Part shown: piece after piece, positions 1 through 12,661 of the stretch
How positions within the stretch are numbered: position 1 is the stretch's first letter
Layout of the letters: the number at the start of each line of letters is the position of its first letter
Assembly: GCA_028023455.1 (NCBI GenBank)
Contig: JAQFVV010012420.1
Span: 7,025,194-7,089,193, forward strand
Origin: Epiperipatus broadwayi
Lineage: Eukaryota; Onychophora; Udeonychophora; Euonychophora; Peripatidae
Direction of reading: 5' to 3'
DNA length: 64,000 nucleotides
The notes under the pieces: generated by a model
Told to the model about the DNA's origin: nothing
The model's database searches: none
Seen by the model: only the letters and a program-made list of their open reading frames with translations
Made by a program: the position numbers and the translations under genes

Positions 1-1202
1 ATATATATATATAATCCATACCTACATCTATATATACACATGCATATCCAATATATAGACATATCCATAGACATATATACAATTCTCATATATCTTTACA
101 AATACACATCCATATGTATACTCTACTTACACATATATAAAATACAAAACATATCCAATACACCGTTGTTGTTTTTTAAATTTTACCTTTTGAAACTATT
201 TTATTTTTCCTTTTTTTATTTTTTAAAAACTATTTTATTTTTACTTTTTTATTTTTTAAAAATCCCCTTTAAATATTCTTCTTAATATTATTTTATAATA
301 TTATTAATATTATCTTATAATTATCTAATATATAACATCTTTTACTTTACTATCTTTAATTTTACTTTTTATAACTTTTATCTCTATATCACTAAATAAT
401 ATTTTTTAACAGCATTTACCTCTATCTTCCTCTCTGCTTTACTGCTTTAATTAAAATTAAAATGACAATTATTTTAAAATTTTCTATCTCGTTTATTAAT
501 TTAAAACAGCTCCCTCTATTATCAATTTTACAAAACTTCCAACTTCCCAATTATATTCATTAACCTAATTCAGATATTATAAATACAACTACTTAACCAT
601 CATTTCACATATAAATATACATATCAAACATCCATACATTCCCTACATATATATACATCTTCACATCATCTCTAGACATATAACTAAAAATAATATATAA
701 AAACCAATATATAAAAACTATATAAAAATAAAAGATTAAAAAACAAAAAATTAAAAATCCCCTACCTGCATCTACATGCATGTATATCCAAAAATATACT
801 TATATCCTTTAAAACATACTCATATATACACCCATACTCATAACACATATACATACATATACCAATCCTCGAATACATTTATACATACCCACCTACATAA
901 ATACTCAACTTACTTATAAATTACATATATAAATATACAAAACAACATCTAATACCCCATTTTATATATATTACCTTTAAAACTATTTTATTTTATTTTA
1001 TTGTATTGGATATGTTTTGTATTTTATATATGTGTAAGTAGAGTATATATATGGATGTGTATTTCTAAAGATATATGGGGATTGTATATGTGTCTATGGA
1101 TGATATGTATATCTGTGTATAGATGTATGTTTAAAAGAGGTATGTCTATATATTGGATATGGATGTGTATATATAGATGTAGGTACGGATTATATATATA
1201 TA
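1..1202. repeat. Foldback repeat with about 160-200 bp inverted arms, truncated by the window start
   Basis: The first ~162 bases reappear as an imperfect reverse complement at about 1002-1202. The match runs through several distinctive blocks, such as atatccatagacatatata on the left against a block containing gtctatggat on the right, so it is more than shared AT-richness. The ~840-bp interior is AT-rich and contains a short direct duplication (about 193-262, both copies containing aaactattttattttt). The arm probably continues left of base 1, because sequence after 1202 has the same character. No coding potential was seen; the short open frames here are low-complexity. It may be a non-autonomous foldback transposon, but the class is unknown. 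Confidence 0.7.
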
Positions 1203-3422
1203 TGGGTGATATAGATTTATCTGTGTATATATGAAGGAAATATATGTGTATATTTTGATATTATAATGATCCAAAGAAAGCGAGCTTACCGTGATCGTAT
1301 CTGCACTACAGGGTGCCATCTAGGCATTTGAATCTAGAAAAATTTATAAAGTAGGCAGATACGTAAGTCCAAAAAAAAAATTTTTTTTTTTTATATTTTG
1401 TTTCCGGTCGTTAGCCCATGTCACTAGCTCAGTGGAATAGCAGAGATTTATATTTATGAATTCTTATCTAAGAATAATTTTTTAAAAAAAGAATAAAATA
1501 AGCCACTGCCAGTAATTAGCACACAACATTTATTTATGCACATATATATATATAAGATTTAAAATTATTTTAGTATTAGTTTTACATTTTAAAATTTAAC
1601 TTACATTTTTAACTTTGATTTTTGACTTTAATTTACATTTAGTTTTTATAAATTTACATTTTAATTTTTTTATTATATTATAAGTTTACATTTTAATTAA
1701 GTTCGCACAGATAAAATTTTAAAAATTTGTTTTAATAATGTTGAGTATAGATCGGTTACATAGATTACAATGGTTAAAAACATTTCAAAATAAACATAAA
1801 TGATCAAAATATAAAATCACTGATACTGACAATTGCAGAGGGAAATTTATAAGTAACCCAATAGTATTCACCATAAGATACTTGCATTGTCACCAATAAC
1901 TTAAAAGACATCCGAATAAATACATTTTAGATACTCACCGTAAGGTATCATTATTTATCGAATGTCTATATATTTTGATCAAATATGAAAACCCAAAACA
2001 TACTTAACCAATAACCAATCCATGCAAGCATCTATAAACAACTTAAATTTAATGCATTTTTATTTAGTGTCGAGTATGAATAGACTACATAGATTTGCAT
2101 TTGAAAATAAAACATTCTATCCCTATTTAACCTTAGGCTAAAAGTTCGCAGTCAAAACTGGCGTCAATTTATCTGATATATCGATGCATTCAATGTAATA
2201 TGAAATACGGCAGCACCAAAAAGTTAAGAGAAGAAATTGCCTCTCGTCAAATAGGAATATTACATCTATCTGACAAGAAGAGCACTAAAAAAAAAACTCC
2301 ATAGAAAGGAACTGCGTTCTCCGTCTTATAATTCCTTCCAAAGGCAAACGGGTGAGTGCGGCGTATGAAACGATTCTGCCCGTAGCAAATCTGATATTAC
2401 ATCTACTAATCACACCAATATATCCCATCCATTGACCCAATTCAACTACGACACAAATAACCTAAGATTACCCTCCCCTAATATAACTTTACAAATCTAT
2501 ACAGCCATTCATGCCCGACTTAAGTTTAACATTTATATAATTAATTTAACGAAAAACAAAAATCATGATAAAACTTAAAGAACAAAAAATAAATAAAGAA
2601 ATGGAAATGATTTTACAAAAGAAACACATCAAATAAAATTATAACTAATTAATAAATATTTTAGTTTGGTCAGATAAGATTCTATTGCAGTATTTACCAA
2701 AAAGTTTTAAAATTTAGAGTTCTTATTGTTCAAATAAATATAAAGTTCTTACGATTTTTTAAAATGTCCAATTTTATCCGTTGCTTGCCATGAACGTGAA
2801 TTCCCACGCTGTCCTAAGATTGGTATTCTGTTGGCCGATTTATTTATCCATCCAGAGGTTTTTGCTTTAATTGGTCCTCAATGTAGAAAATGATAGTTCA
2901 TTTCTCCTTCTTTTTTAGCAGAACTGAAGGAATTGAAAGTGCGTCTTTCAATCCCTTCACCTCCAACTCCATACTAATACATATAGTCACATCGTAATAA
3001 TAATCAATCAATAATTTTCAAACTTGTTCTTTTATATTAATTTTGTGGATTGAATTGACATTACATCATCGATGTGGTGGTCTTTTCGCTGAGGTCCGAT
3101 TCCATTGTTTTTCTCTCCTATCTGACCGCTGTTTATACATATAAATGCCCAAGGCTAGTTTACTAATTAAAACAATCATTTCCATTTTCTGATTACTTAA
3201 TGTGTTTTCCAAAATTAAAGATATATTTTTATCTCTAAATCTTTTTAAGATTTAGTTTTAAACTACTCTTTTTTTTAATAAAGTTTTATTTTAATAATTA
3301 TTTATCTGTGCGATTTTATATATATGTGAGTTTAAGATGATTTTTTAATTTTCAGTTTTTAATTCTTAAAAAAAAAATTTTTATTGGCGAACTTTTTTTT
3401 TTATGTTTACTAATAAAAAATA
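1203..3422. other. Gene-free stretch with two less AT-rich islands
   Basis: No open frame or recognisable domain. Two islands (about 2130-2400 and 2765-2970) are clearly richer in G+C than the surroundings and probably belong to an unrecognised element. A 14-bp stem hairpin lies at 2926-2939/2945-2958 (gaaggaattgaaag against ctttcaatcccttc, one mismatch). A diverged direct repeat of about 28 bp, sharing gagtat and acatagatt, lies at 1739 and 2069. The type of element is unknown. Confidence 0.4.
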
Positions 3423-3448
3423 ATGTAACGTACATATGTCCCCGTTAC
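3423..3448. repeat. Terminal-hairpin motif resembling an LTR or transposon end
   Basis: The sequence reads tgtaacgta ... cgttaca followed by atatata. A very similar block occurs at 44268-44294, also followed by atatata, and there it closes a longer element beginning with tgtaacgttt at 42871. The shared layout (short hairpin GTAACG/CGTTAC, ending in ACA, then an AT run) suggests this is the 3' end of a second, truncated copy of that family. Its 5' end could not be found. Confidence 0.4.
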
Positions 3449-3540
3449 AATATATATACATTTTATATATTTGTAAAATGATGTTTATATATATATGTGA
3501 AATGATGATTATGTATTTATATTATTCAAATCTTGTAGCT

Positions 3541-3567
3541 CTGATGAAGACTGCTGAACAGTCGAAA
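3541..3567 (+). ncRNA. Hammerhead-ribozyme-like core (CTGATGA - stem - CGAAAC)
   Basis: CTGATGA is followed by a perfect 5-bp hairpin, GACTG-ctgaa-CAGTC, and then GAAAC, in the order of the hammerhead catalytic core. One extra A lies between CTGATGA and the stem, which the classical fold lacks, and no clear stem I/III partner or cleavage site was found. Hammerheads are known in the terminal repeats of Penelope-like elements and in retrozymes, but similar CTGATGAAG...CGAAAC motifs occur in many invertebrate repeats without proven activity. Best read as a degenerate or look-alike core in a retroelement end. Confidence 0.3.
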
Positions 3568-3599
3568 CTGTAAGAAAATAAAGAAGGTTTTAAAAAAAT

Positions 3600-5935
3600 T
3601 AGTTGCATTAAAGTGTATATGAATGAAGTATTATAAGCAATATTTATTAATCTTTATTGCTTGCCCATGTAAAACCATAATTCATGTATTCATCCATACA
3701 TTGATAATTTTTTTTTGAACAGCTGGACATTTCATTGAGACTGACTGTCTGTTCATTCTCATTGCCATTGCTTGAAATTGTATCATAATTATTTTTCATT
3801 ATGAGAAAACTATCCATAATTTCTAGATATAAAATTTATTATAAATTATAATTACATATATATTTAGTTAACTTGCAATTTTTTGTTAATAGAATGTTGT
3901 TAATAGAATTTTAACTGTGTAACACTTACACATGTGTTATATCCATTTGAAAACAAACTGTGATGATAGATAAATATCTAATCTTCCTCCATTCTTTCAT
4001 TTGTAATGAAAAGAAGTAGTATATAGCAGTAAAGATCAAAATGATATCACAGCAATTAGGCTGGAAACACATTGGTTCAATATGTACAAGATGACACATA
4101 AAGCAACACTTTAACAATATCTGAATTGCTAATTATTCATATATTTTGTATAAAAATGTGTGTCTTAGAAACACACTTGTCCTATATGATGTGTAAACTT
4201 GCTTCTAATGTGACACCAGTCTGAACTATCCAGATTGGCATCAGAACATTATGGATTGCCATACATACAATCAACATGCTGCCAGTGCTAAAAATATAAT
4301 TAAAATAATTACAATCAAATTATCTTGTAGTCCAATTGACATTTAAAATACTAAATTATAAACAATTGCATCAACATAAAGGTAAATATTATAAACAATT
4401 ACATCAACATAAAGGTAAATATTATGAAATAGATTGATATAATAAAAATCTAGCCTTATCACTGAATACTTTTAAAATGCTTGTTGAGCACCAGTGCTCT
4501 GCAAAATACAGATTGGGAAACACAATACTAGGTGTCAATTTCTATTATATTATAAAGATATTAAAATAACCATCTATTAATAAATAAATCGCTTACCACT
4601 TTTAGATATCACATTTTATAATGGCATAAAGATAAATGAAATTAAAAAGATAATTTTCTTAAAATAGTGTTGAAATATCAAATTGTATTAGTAAGAAGTA
4701 TTTATAAACTAATAATTAAATAAATTTAAGTTATAAAAGTTCAAATAATGTTGAGTTCCAACTTATGGAGCTAAATGTATTAGCTTAATCAATAGGTGTT
4801 AAATAAAACATGAGTTTAATTTTTATTAATTATTTATTCATTGTAATCAATAAAATGGAATTGATGAAATGCTATAATAATACAATAAATTATTAAAATA
4901 TGTAGGTATTTATTCATATTAAATTATGTTCAGACTCTAGAATCTGATCTTAAAATATAGTGTAATAAATAGATTATGAATAACCACAATAACCAATTTT
5001 AATTAATAAAATAAAAATTTATTAATATAATAAACATAATAAATAAATAAAAATATATAAGTAATCAAATGAAATAATCTTTGTTATGCTATTTGTTTAT
5101 AAATTAATAATCTGTTTTTTTTATTGCATTTTGTGAATATTTATAAATAAATACTTAATATATATAAAAATTTTAACTAAGTATATTTGTTTATTTCCTG
5201 TTTTTTTACTATCATAAAATTAAAATTACTAATTAAATACAGAAATTATGCTGCAATCAATGTATATTAAAATATATACCATTGTGAAGATAATTTATGA
5301 ATTCTTATATTTAAGTTGTATTGCTCTTTACATATATAACAAAAACAACCAAACATATAAGATTTCAAATAAAAATGAAATTAATATTAGAAAATATATT
5401 CAAATTTTATGTTTAATGCAATCTAAATTTTCTTTTTGGTTCATTTATATATTTAAATACTGTAAAGAAACATATGCATTCTAAAGTAAATAAATAAATA
5501 ATAAAAATATCCAACCTGTTTAATTTTCTCCAAAAATTGTTAGATATTTATTTTTCTTAACTGAAAGTCCATTGAAAAACATATTTATTAATAGATATCA
5601 ATATAAAAACAATATTTGCAGAAACACAGTTAAATTAAAGTTAACGAGTCTTTAGATCTCTTTTTAATATCCTAAGATGCTATACATGGTATGAAGATAT
5701 ATTTAATAAGCATGATACTTGAAATCTAATTATATCCTAATTATAATATTTAAAACAAAATTTTATCCCCTTGAATGAAGTATACATTTTAAATAAAATA
5801 TTCTATAGTAAAATATTGAGCTATTAATAGTTCCCATTTCTATATTAATATTGGTATTGGTTAATGCTTAGATATTCTATAATAAACCACTAAACATCAC
5901 ATAATCACTATTTCCTATGCTAGCACATTACTGTT
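3600..5935. other. Gene-free AT-rich DNA with one short tandem duplication
   Basis: No coding or RNA gene is supported. The only structure seen is a 33-bp unit repeated twice in tandem at 4355-4420 (the copies differ at about one base; each contains catcaacataaaggtaaat). Confidence 0.5.
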
Positions 5936-6136
5936 ATTAAAACAGGCAAAACTCTCCATACAGAACTGCCACTCAAAGCTCCTAACTGATGAAGGCCACA
6001 AGCCAGAAACTAGTCTGGGGATATTGGATGAGTAGGCACTAGATAGGGATTTTATGCACAAACCTTCTGGCATCCATTGATTACTCTGGTTGGCACTGAG
6101 TGGCACTACTGTATGGAGAGTTTTGCCTGTTTTAAT
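5936..6136. mobile_element. Small MITE-like element with 28-bp terminal inverted repeats
   Basis: The ends are near-perfect inverted repeats of about 28 bp, attaaaacaggcaaaactc on the left and gagttttgcctgttttaat on the right. The 201-bp unit has no transposase. Its right half (about 6070-6130) closely matches the palindrome at 60411-60555, including the block catccattgatt and the end tatggagagttttgc, so it belongs to a multi-copy family. The flanks are AT-rich and do not give an unambiguous target duplication; TA- or TTAA-type targets would fit. Confidence 0.75.
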
Positions 6137-6967
6137 ATTCCATAATAAACAATGTCATAGCACTGAAAATTTAATCCACAGTATATTCTACATTGTGTCT
6201 CTTAAGTTGCTTTTTAATATTATATACTGCTACACTAAGATTATTTCCATAAATTAATATATTTTTGTGCCACTCTAAATATATTATACAATAAAGTGAT
6301 TTCTTAGAAGATATTAGAAGAAAAGACAGAAGTCTTTTGGTGCAACATTTTTCTTTTATCTAGCAGCTCATTTTTATAATAAAATCCAAAACATTAATAT
6401 TATATTTAATTGACTTTGCTTATTGAGATGCATATCAAGTGAGAACTTAATATAAAATCAGAGACATACACTTTCTCTGATGGTGACACTTTTTAAATCA
6501 CAATCTTAGATATTGTTCCTATGGTTTTTTTTAAATTTAACTTGTCGCTATGGTCTTTGTTATGACGGGTTAAATTTCACTCAGTAAAAAAATTTTTTTT
6601 TGAAATACACCAGAATTTATAAAATAAAAATGATTTTTAACTTTGTAATAAATAAAACATTTTAAAAAAATAATAAAATAAATCTGCAAATTAAAATACA
6701 TGTTAAAATCATAATTTAAACAAAATACGAACATCCCTTTTATCTTAATTTATTTTATATAAAATATTTATATATTTTAAAAATATTTATAATTTAATAT
6801 TAATTTCATTGTGTAAACAGAAAATATGTATATATGCATTCACATTCTAAATAATAATTGACTACTTTATTTATTTATGTTCATGTAACTTCAATCTTTT
6901 AAAAAGTATTCTCAGAACAATATAATTCAAAATAAATGCATGAAAAATATATATAAAGAAAAACTCT
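6137..6967. other. Gene-free AT-rich DNA
   Basis: I see no gene, RNA or clear repeat here beyond general AT-richness and short homopolymers. Confidence 0.5.
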
Positions 6968-7106
6968 AATACGTTAACAGCATGATAATCCCCACTCTTA
7001 TTTACTCTTTTACAAATATCATATTTCTTGGACAACTATAGCTATGAATATGACTAGCAGTTAGTCAAAAGTATGCTTATCATACCATGCTGTTAAAGTA
7101 TTAAAC
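6968..7106. mobile_element. Short inverted-repeat element (about 139 bp)
   Basis: The left end (taatacgttaacagcatga) and the right end (catgctgttaaagtatta) form an imperfect terminal inverted repeat of about 20 bp around a 100-bp non-coding centre. The size and layout fit a miniature inverted-repeat transposon. No second copy was recognised in the window, so its family is unknown. Confidence 0.5.
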
Positions 7107-8634
7107 CAAAGCATTTCTTTATACACATTTTGCATGAATTTATTTTGATTTATGATCATGTACTATTTGTTAAATATATGCAGTAAATAAACAATACTAA
7201 TAAACAAATCTATTAATACAAAATTCAACTTCTTAAACCTTTATAATAAAATATTAATTTTATTATGGTATACAATTTGATATACTGCCAGTTAAGAAAA
7301 TTAAAAATTCATAAATGTCTTATATTATGATGTATTATTAATCACTATTTATCATTAATATAAATTATTAATCCTTTTTTAAAACAATTGAAAAAAATAG
7401 CACCAACAATATTTTTTTCTAAGAATAGAATGATTCTGAGTTTAAATCTAGATCAAGATGATACAATATATATATAGAATGCAGAATTTTCCATTTACAA
7501 TAGTTATTTGCAATGCTCTTGCCAGAACAGTAACCAATGAAGGTAAACTGCCCAAGAGACTGATAAAGAAAGTTAAACTATCAGCATTAATCTATTCAAA
7601 AGAAAATCTATTTTGATTATTATTCTTGGTCTAATATACAGACAAAATGCTACAGTTCGCATATATAGATGTAGGAAACCAAAGAATCACAATTTTTTGA
7701 TTTTCTTATTTTTATAATAAACCCTTCCCTTGGTAGGTTCAGTATTATAATATTTAGTGGATATTCAGGTGGATATATTTAGGAAATGGAGTTTTCTATT
7801 TATAATTATATAATTAAAAAAATCTTGTTAGGACCGTAACCAAGAGTAGCAATCAAAAAAACATTCTTTTTGAATGCAATAATTCTGATAGTTGTACTTT
7901 CGTGCTCAGCTGTGTGCAGTTTATTTTGATAGGTTATTGTCATAGAAAAAACTTCGTAGTTAAATAACTATAAATGAATAACTTCACATTCTAAATATAT
8001 CCATCTGAATGTGGTTTGGAATAAAGTGCATTAATATAAGCAGATCATTATTACTAGAATGTAATAAGAAATGAGCATATATCAAATGCACAATAAATAT
8101 ATTAAGTACTAAAAACATTAAGATATTTGACTCAGCTCCAGACCATTTGTTTCCATGAGTATATAACATAAAATCTCAAGAGAATCATCATTATCTAGTA
8201 AATGTTAATAACGAGGCAAACTATTATAAAAGAGCTGGCATCACATGATGTTACACACATGCGCATAAATAAGTCATAATAATAAACATGACATGATTAC
8301 TATGCAAAGAGCATTGTTATACCAAGAGTATTTTGACCATAAATAAAATAGTATTTATATACCATGTTATTAAAGTGTATGGACTTTAAATGTTACACCA
8401 ATAATGCTGCTGTCATTAATAATTAATATAATATTTATCTGTTATAGGCTCCATTTTTGCAATCCTAAAAAAATTCTATAGAAATCACACATCTCAAATT
8501 TCCTTATATTCCAAAATTAGCTAATTGGATAGCAAATGACAATGCAAAATACATGATACAAGAAATTAATTGTTAAAACACTTAATCTAATACCCAAATT
8601 AATTTTTTGTCATAATGTAAAATAATGATGAATA
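7107..8634. other. Gene-free AT-rich DNA
   Basis: No supported gene or structured repeat. Short open frames on either strand lack codon bias or recognisable motifs. Confidence 0.5.
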
Positions 8635-8704
8635 CTTAATTAATTAATTAATTAATAATAATAATAATAATAATAACAACAAACATAGTAATAGTAGTAG
8701 TAGT
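8635..8704. repeat. Compound microsatellite (TTAA)n-(ATA)n-(TAG)n
   Basis: Consecutive runs of ttaa, ata and tag units are visible, in that order. Confidence 0.9.
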
Positions 8705-9285
8705 CATTCACAAAATGGGCCCTGGAACCAAATTTTTTTGACTCTCTGCTTCATTTAAATCTACTTGTCCTGCCTACATCTTAGTTTCTGTCCTACCATC
8801 ATCTGTAACAAGGAATTGATCCATTTTGCTCTTTCTGTCATTTAGAAGAAGAGACACAACAACACTTTTTTAATGATTCTCAAGCTCTCAATCATCTGCA
8901 ACAGACATGCCAATGACCTAGTATCTCCACACAACAAATAATTCCGTCATTTTAAAAGTCATACCCACCCACAATGCATGCAGCCACCTTCATCCTATTT
9001 GACTTTTGGTGCACCCATTGCACTTTCAGTCTTGGCAATAATACCAGATGGCACCCCTCCACTTTTCTAAACAAATGTCAACCTTTAAAAGGTGAGATTT
9101 AAGCATAGCACCATCAGACATTTTTGCAGCCATCTGGTCACTCATAAGGAAATCTTCCAATTTATAAAAGACCATTGGCACTCTTCATTCCAAAATAATG
9201 TTCATCATTCTACACATTTCACCTATTTGCCATCAATTCCCTAGATTATTATCTTTCTCAACATGCTTGCCTGCACAAGGTTTAC
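8705..9285. other. Less AT-rich non-coding segment, probable unrecognised repeat
   Basis: Base composition is much closer to balanced than in the flanks, and the segment abuts a SINE cluster. All six frames are interrupted. Composition and position suggest an old transposable element or processed sequence, but no domain could be identified. Confidence 0.35.
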
Positions 9286-9288
9286 TTT

Positions 9289-9449
9289 TGAGTATTGAAT
9301 TTTAATGTAATGCTCTAGCCAACAGAGTTATCCTGCTGCTGGCCTGATCAGTGTCAATATTAGCATTGGAATCTAACATAGACCCTTAGATTCTTGAGTA
9401 TTGAATTTTAAATTAATGCTTTAACCAACTGAGCCATCCTGCCAAAGGG
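9289..9449 (-). mobile_element. tRNA-derived SINE heads, minus strand (one and a partial second)
   Basis: Read on the minus strand, 9441-9367 gives a tRNA-like head. It has an A-box-like block (tggctcagttgg) and, about 50 bases on, a decayed B-box-like block (gggtctatgttagattcc), followed by the same core seen in the plus-strand copy (catgctagcactgtcact in the latter). A second partial head, also minus, lies at about 9330-9289. These units are head-to-head with the plus-strand SINE starting at 9451, so the locus is a foldback of SINE copies. RNA polymerase III promoter function is inferred from the boxes only. Confidence 0.65.
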
Positions 9450-9450
9450 G

Positions 9451-9755
9451 ATGGCTCAGTTGGTTAGTGTTATCTTAAAAATTCAATACTCAAGAATATA
9501 AGGGTCCAGCTTCTATTCCCATGCTAGCACTGTCACTGGTCAGGCCAGCAACACCTGAAGAAGAGTGGAGAATAATAACTCTTGAAATGTTATACTAACA
9601 TGTTTGATGTGCTATTACTAACAGTTGAATGTATTTGGAATATTTAAATAAAATTAATTTTTTCTAAAGACATTCAGTATTCATATTAGATGATGGAAAT
9701 AGTCCAAACAATAAATACAACTAAAACACCATCATCGCAAACCTCCAGGAAAACT
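9451..9755 (+). mobile_element. tRNA-derived SINE, plus strand
   Basis: A tRNA-like head carries an A box (tggctcagttgg, 9452-9463) and a B-box-like block (ggtccagcttc, about 9503). It is followed by a core containing tgtcactggtcaggccagca, then a hairpin motif CCTGAAGAAGAG ... CTCTTGAAATG, one copy of a ~42-bp unit ending taacagttgaatg, an AT-rich stretch, and a tail ending acaccatcatcgcaaacc. The same order is found at 58695-59035 and, inverted, at 58330-58690, so boundaries and family membership are well supported. It is non-autonomous and would depend on a LINE partner, perhaps one of those in this window, though no shared 3' tail was established. Confidence 0.75.
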
Positions 9756-12087
9756 TTAAAAAATGAGCACATCAGATGCAGTTAATTTCATGATGGTGGA
9801 GACTTTTTCTAAACTTTATCAGAAACTACAGATATAAAAAATTAATAATCTTTGATGCTTTTTATTTTTATTTTAATTAAAATTATTATTTTAAATCAAA
9901 ATTAAACGTTGATAATAAATCCATTTAAAGAGTATTAGTATTTTTGTCATAGAATATTTATTTTGTTTTTCACTCTTTTTCAGTTTACACTTTAATTTTA
10001 AGCAGTGTTATTACATTATATTTTTTAAAACATATATCAATCAATTATAATTGTAATATCATAGATGAGAATTAAAATACTAACGGGTTTTCAATAGATT
10101 TTGCTACAATAAATGTTTTCTCTTATGCACTCCATTCCCAGGTATAGCGATCAAAATAAACATTCAGTTATACTGAATGTTTATAATTTGTATGTTATAT
10201 ATATATACTATTTAAAAACATTAAAGTGTTTTTAATTGAGAGAAAAAAGAATTTCAATAAAATATATTTTAAAAACATCAATATTTTACATTAATAAAAC
10301 ATTTAAATTAATAGTTTACTATGAATTGCTCTAAGCATTGCAGCCCGATTTTTTTTTTTCACTGAAGTTTAGACATCAATATTACATTGCACCTTCTGTA
10401 TTGAAAGAACTTTTAAAAAATATAGTAATTAATCTAGTTAGAATCATTAAAAAATACTAATGAAAAATACACAACATGATTTTACAATGTATATAAATAT
10501 TGTACGACAGAATAAATAATTCCAAAAGCACTTAAAAATTAAGATGTTATCTAAAAGATGTTGTATTAAAATAATTATTAAATTAATTTATCTTTTTAAT
10601 AATCAAGTATAAAGTTTCAAATAGTTAAAAAAGTTTTCATTAAAATCTATGAAGTCAAACTTTTAAAATTAGTTGCATGAGATCTGAAATATATATTTAT
10701 ATTTGTTGATATGACATTTCAAGTATGAATTTGGTTAATATATTATGTATATATGAATAAAATAAAAATATTATAGAATATTAATTTTCATAAAAATAAT
10801 TGTAAATATGAATCTTGATATTTTCTATTGCTGGCCCAGATCCAATTTTTATCAATGTTCAACTTTGATTTCAATATAAAATCTTTACTTTATACTAAAA
10901 CTCAATAAATTGGAGTTGATCTCTTAGAAAATTAAGTTGGCAAATATTGAAAAATGGGATTATAATGAGTACAAAGGTTGCTGTCATTATTCAGTTGTAT
11001 GCAGCAAAATTGTCTATGTGATTGACCCCACAAAATTCAACAAAATATTATTCAATTGAAATTTATTTTTGAAATTTAAGCAAATAAATCTTAATCTCTG
11101 TTAAATCTACAAAATTCTGCTTTAAAATATTAAAATTGCTTTATATTTTTTAAAATATCTCAAAATATCCTTAAACAGTGTTGATAATGACAAACAATGG
11201 TGTTATACACTCATTGTCACAGGGCATGGTCATCTTACTTACCATAATTTTTTTTGTTAATATTATAATCAGTCAAATTTATTAATTTCTCTTTTTAAAA
11301 ATAAAACATATATGAAAAAAAATCAAAGAAATATACATATAATCTTTTTGTTTTAAATAATTATTATGCAATCACTGTGTAAAAATAATAAGAAATATTT
11401 ACTATATTATATAAAATTCATATTTTTTGTTATCCAAAAGTTTTCTTAAAGTAATCTTGCAAATATTGTGGAATTCAGATTACAAAGAACAAAAACCATT
11501 AATGTGTAGAGGTGGGACTAAACACTTGAAAATAGACTTAGATCTTTAGAAAACTGCCTGAAACATATTAATGTTTTTAGATTTTCATTTGAAGTAATGA
11601 ATGAATATTCACTAGGCCTGTTTTAGCATTTTAAAAAACCTACAAAAATATCACTACAGACAGCCATAAAAAAGTGATCTAAAGCGGCAGAATTAGCTCA
11701 CCATTTCTGAAATAAATAGTCACATTAGCTGTTGAACCTCATATAACTCAAATTAATAACAATCATTATAAAAGCTCAAAAATACTTTTTCACTAACATT
11801 GTAATCATTCTCAACTGATAAAAAAATATAAATCTACCAAATTTAAAATATTTAAAAACTGATATCTCTAGATATTAACTAAATATTTTTCTGAATTTTT
11901 ATAATTATTACTATTTCATTTTAAAAGTTATTAGTTTCTATTAGTTTATAAATATATAAACGATTCCAATGCATAACATTTTAAGTAATTTGATATTATG
12001 TATGTACATGGTAGTTAGAAAAACTTGTAATATCTTCTCTTTCATTCTTCTTATATATATAATACGGATGTTATAAACATTATTATC
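9756..12087. other. Gene-free AT-rich DNA
   Basis: No gene supported. A small perfect hairpin (aaacattcagt/actgaatgttt) lies at about 10160-10185. Nothing else structured was seen. Confidence 0.5.
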
Positions 12088-12233
12088 TAAGACAATAAAC
12101 CTTTAAGCATGTGCGCTTGAAAATGCAAAGGTAGAGACCTCTGCAGGTCTTAACTACAAGCTTGTGGTTAAGACCTGTAGAGGTCCCTACCTTCGCATTT
12201 TCAAGCGCACATGCTTAAAGGTTTATTGCCTTA
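12088..12233. repeat. Near-perfect 146-bp palindrome
   Basis: The two halves mirror each other around an AAGCTT centre (12158-12163), with only a handful of mismatches over 73 bp. The sequence is less AT-rich than its flanks (blocks such as gcatgtgcgcttgaaaatgc are paired). It has no coding capacity. The likely origin is a foldback MITE or an inverted duplication; flanking target duplication is not clear. The very low mismatch level suggests a recent origin or maintenance by gene conversion. Confidence 0.85.
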
Positions 12234-12661
12234 ATAAATATTACTTACGTAATCAATGTGTGGTAAAATAAATTTATAAAAACTATTATCCTGAAATGGT
12301 CTACTTAAATGCACATACACATTATATTTATGTCAATGCTTCCAATGCTCTTGGTGCAATTCAATGCAGCGGTAGAGTGTCAGTGTCTGGAATGGAAAAT
12401 ATTCTGATTGATTCCTGTTGTGACACTTACCAGATTTCAAATTTCTTATAAACCTATGAAAAATAAAGTTATTAACTTTTTTGTTTTAAATTCTTAAGAT
12501 TCTATTATTTATATATAATTATTTTTCAATTGCTTTTTTAAGATTTTGTTTAATTAATAAATTTCATCAATGTTAATCTATTCCAGTATTCTATATTTTT
12601 ATATATTTTAAAAAATAAAATGTAAATACTTAATTGTTCTGGTTTTATTTATTTATATCTG

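Noticed and set aside
1262-1372. GC-richer block with cgtatctgc/gcagatacg pairing, considered as a spliced-leader or snRNA gene
   Set aside because: There is no convincing splice donor, Sm site or known snRNA core; the pairing alone is weak.
1416-1450. A-box-like tagctcagtggaatagc
   Set aside because: No B box or tRNA-like continuation follows, so it cannot be called a tRNA or SINE; at most a relic.
9451-9520. tRNA gene candidate (and the similar block at 58704-58774)
   Set aside because: A and B boxes are present, but no acceptor stem or proper anticodon arm forms, and the same SINE body follows both.
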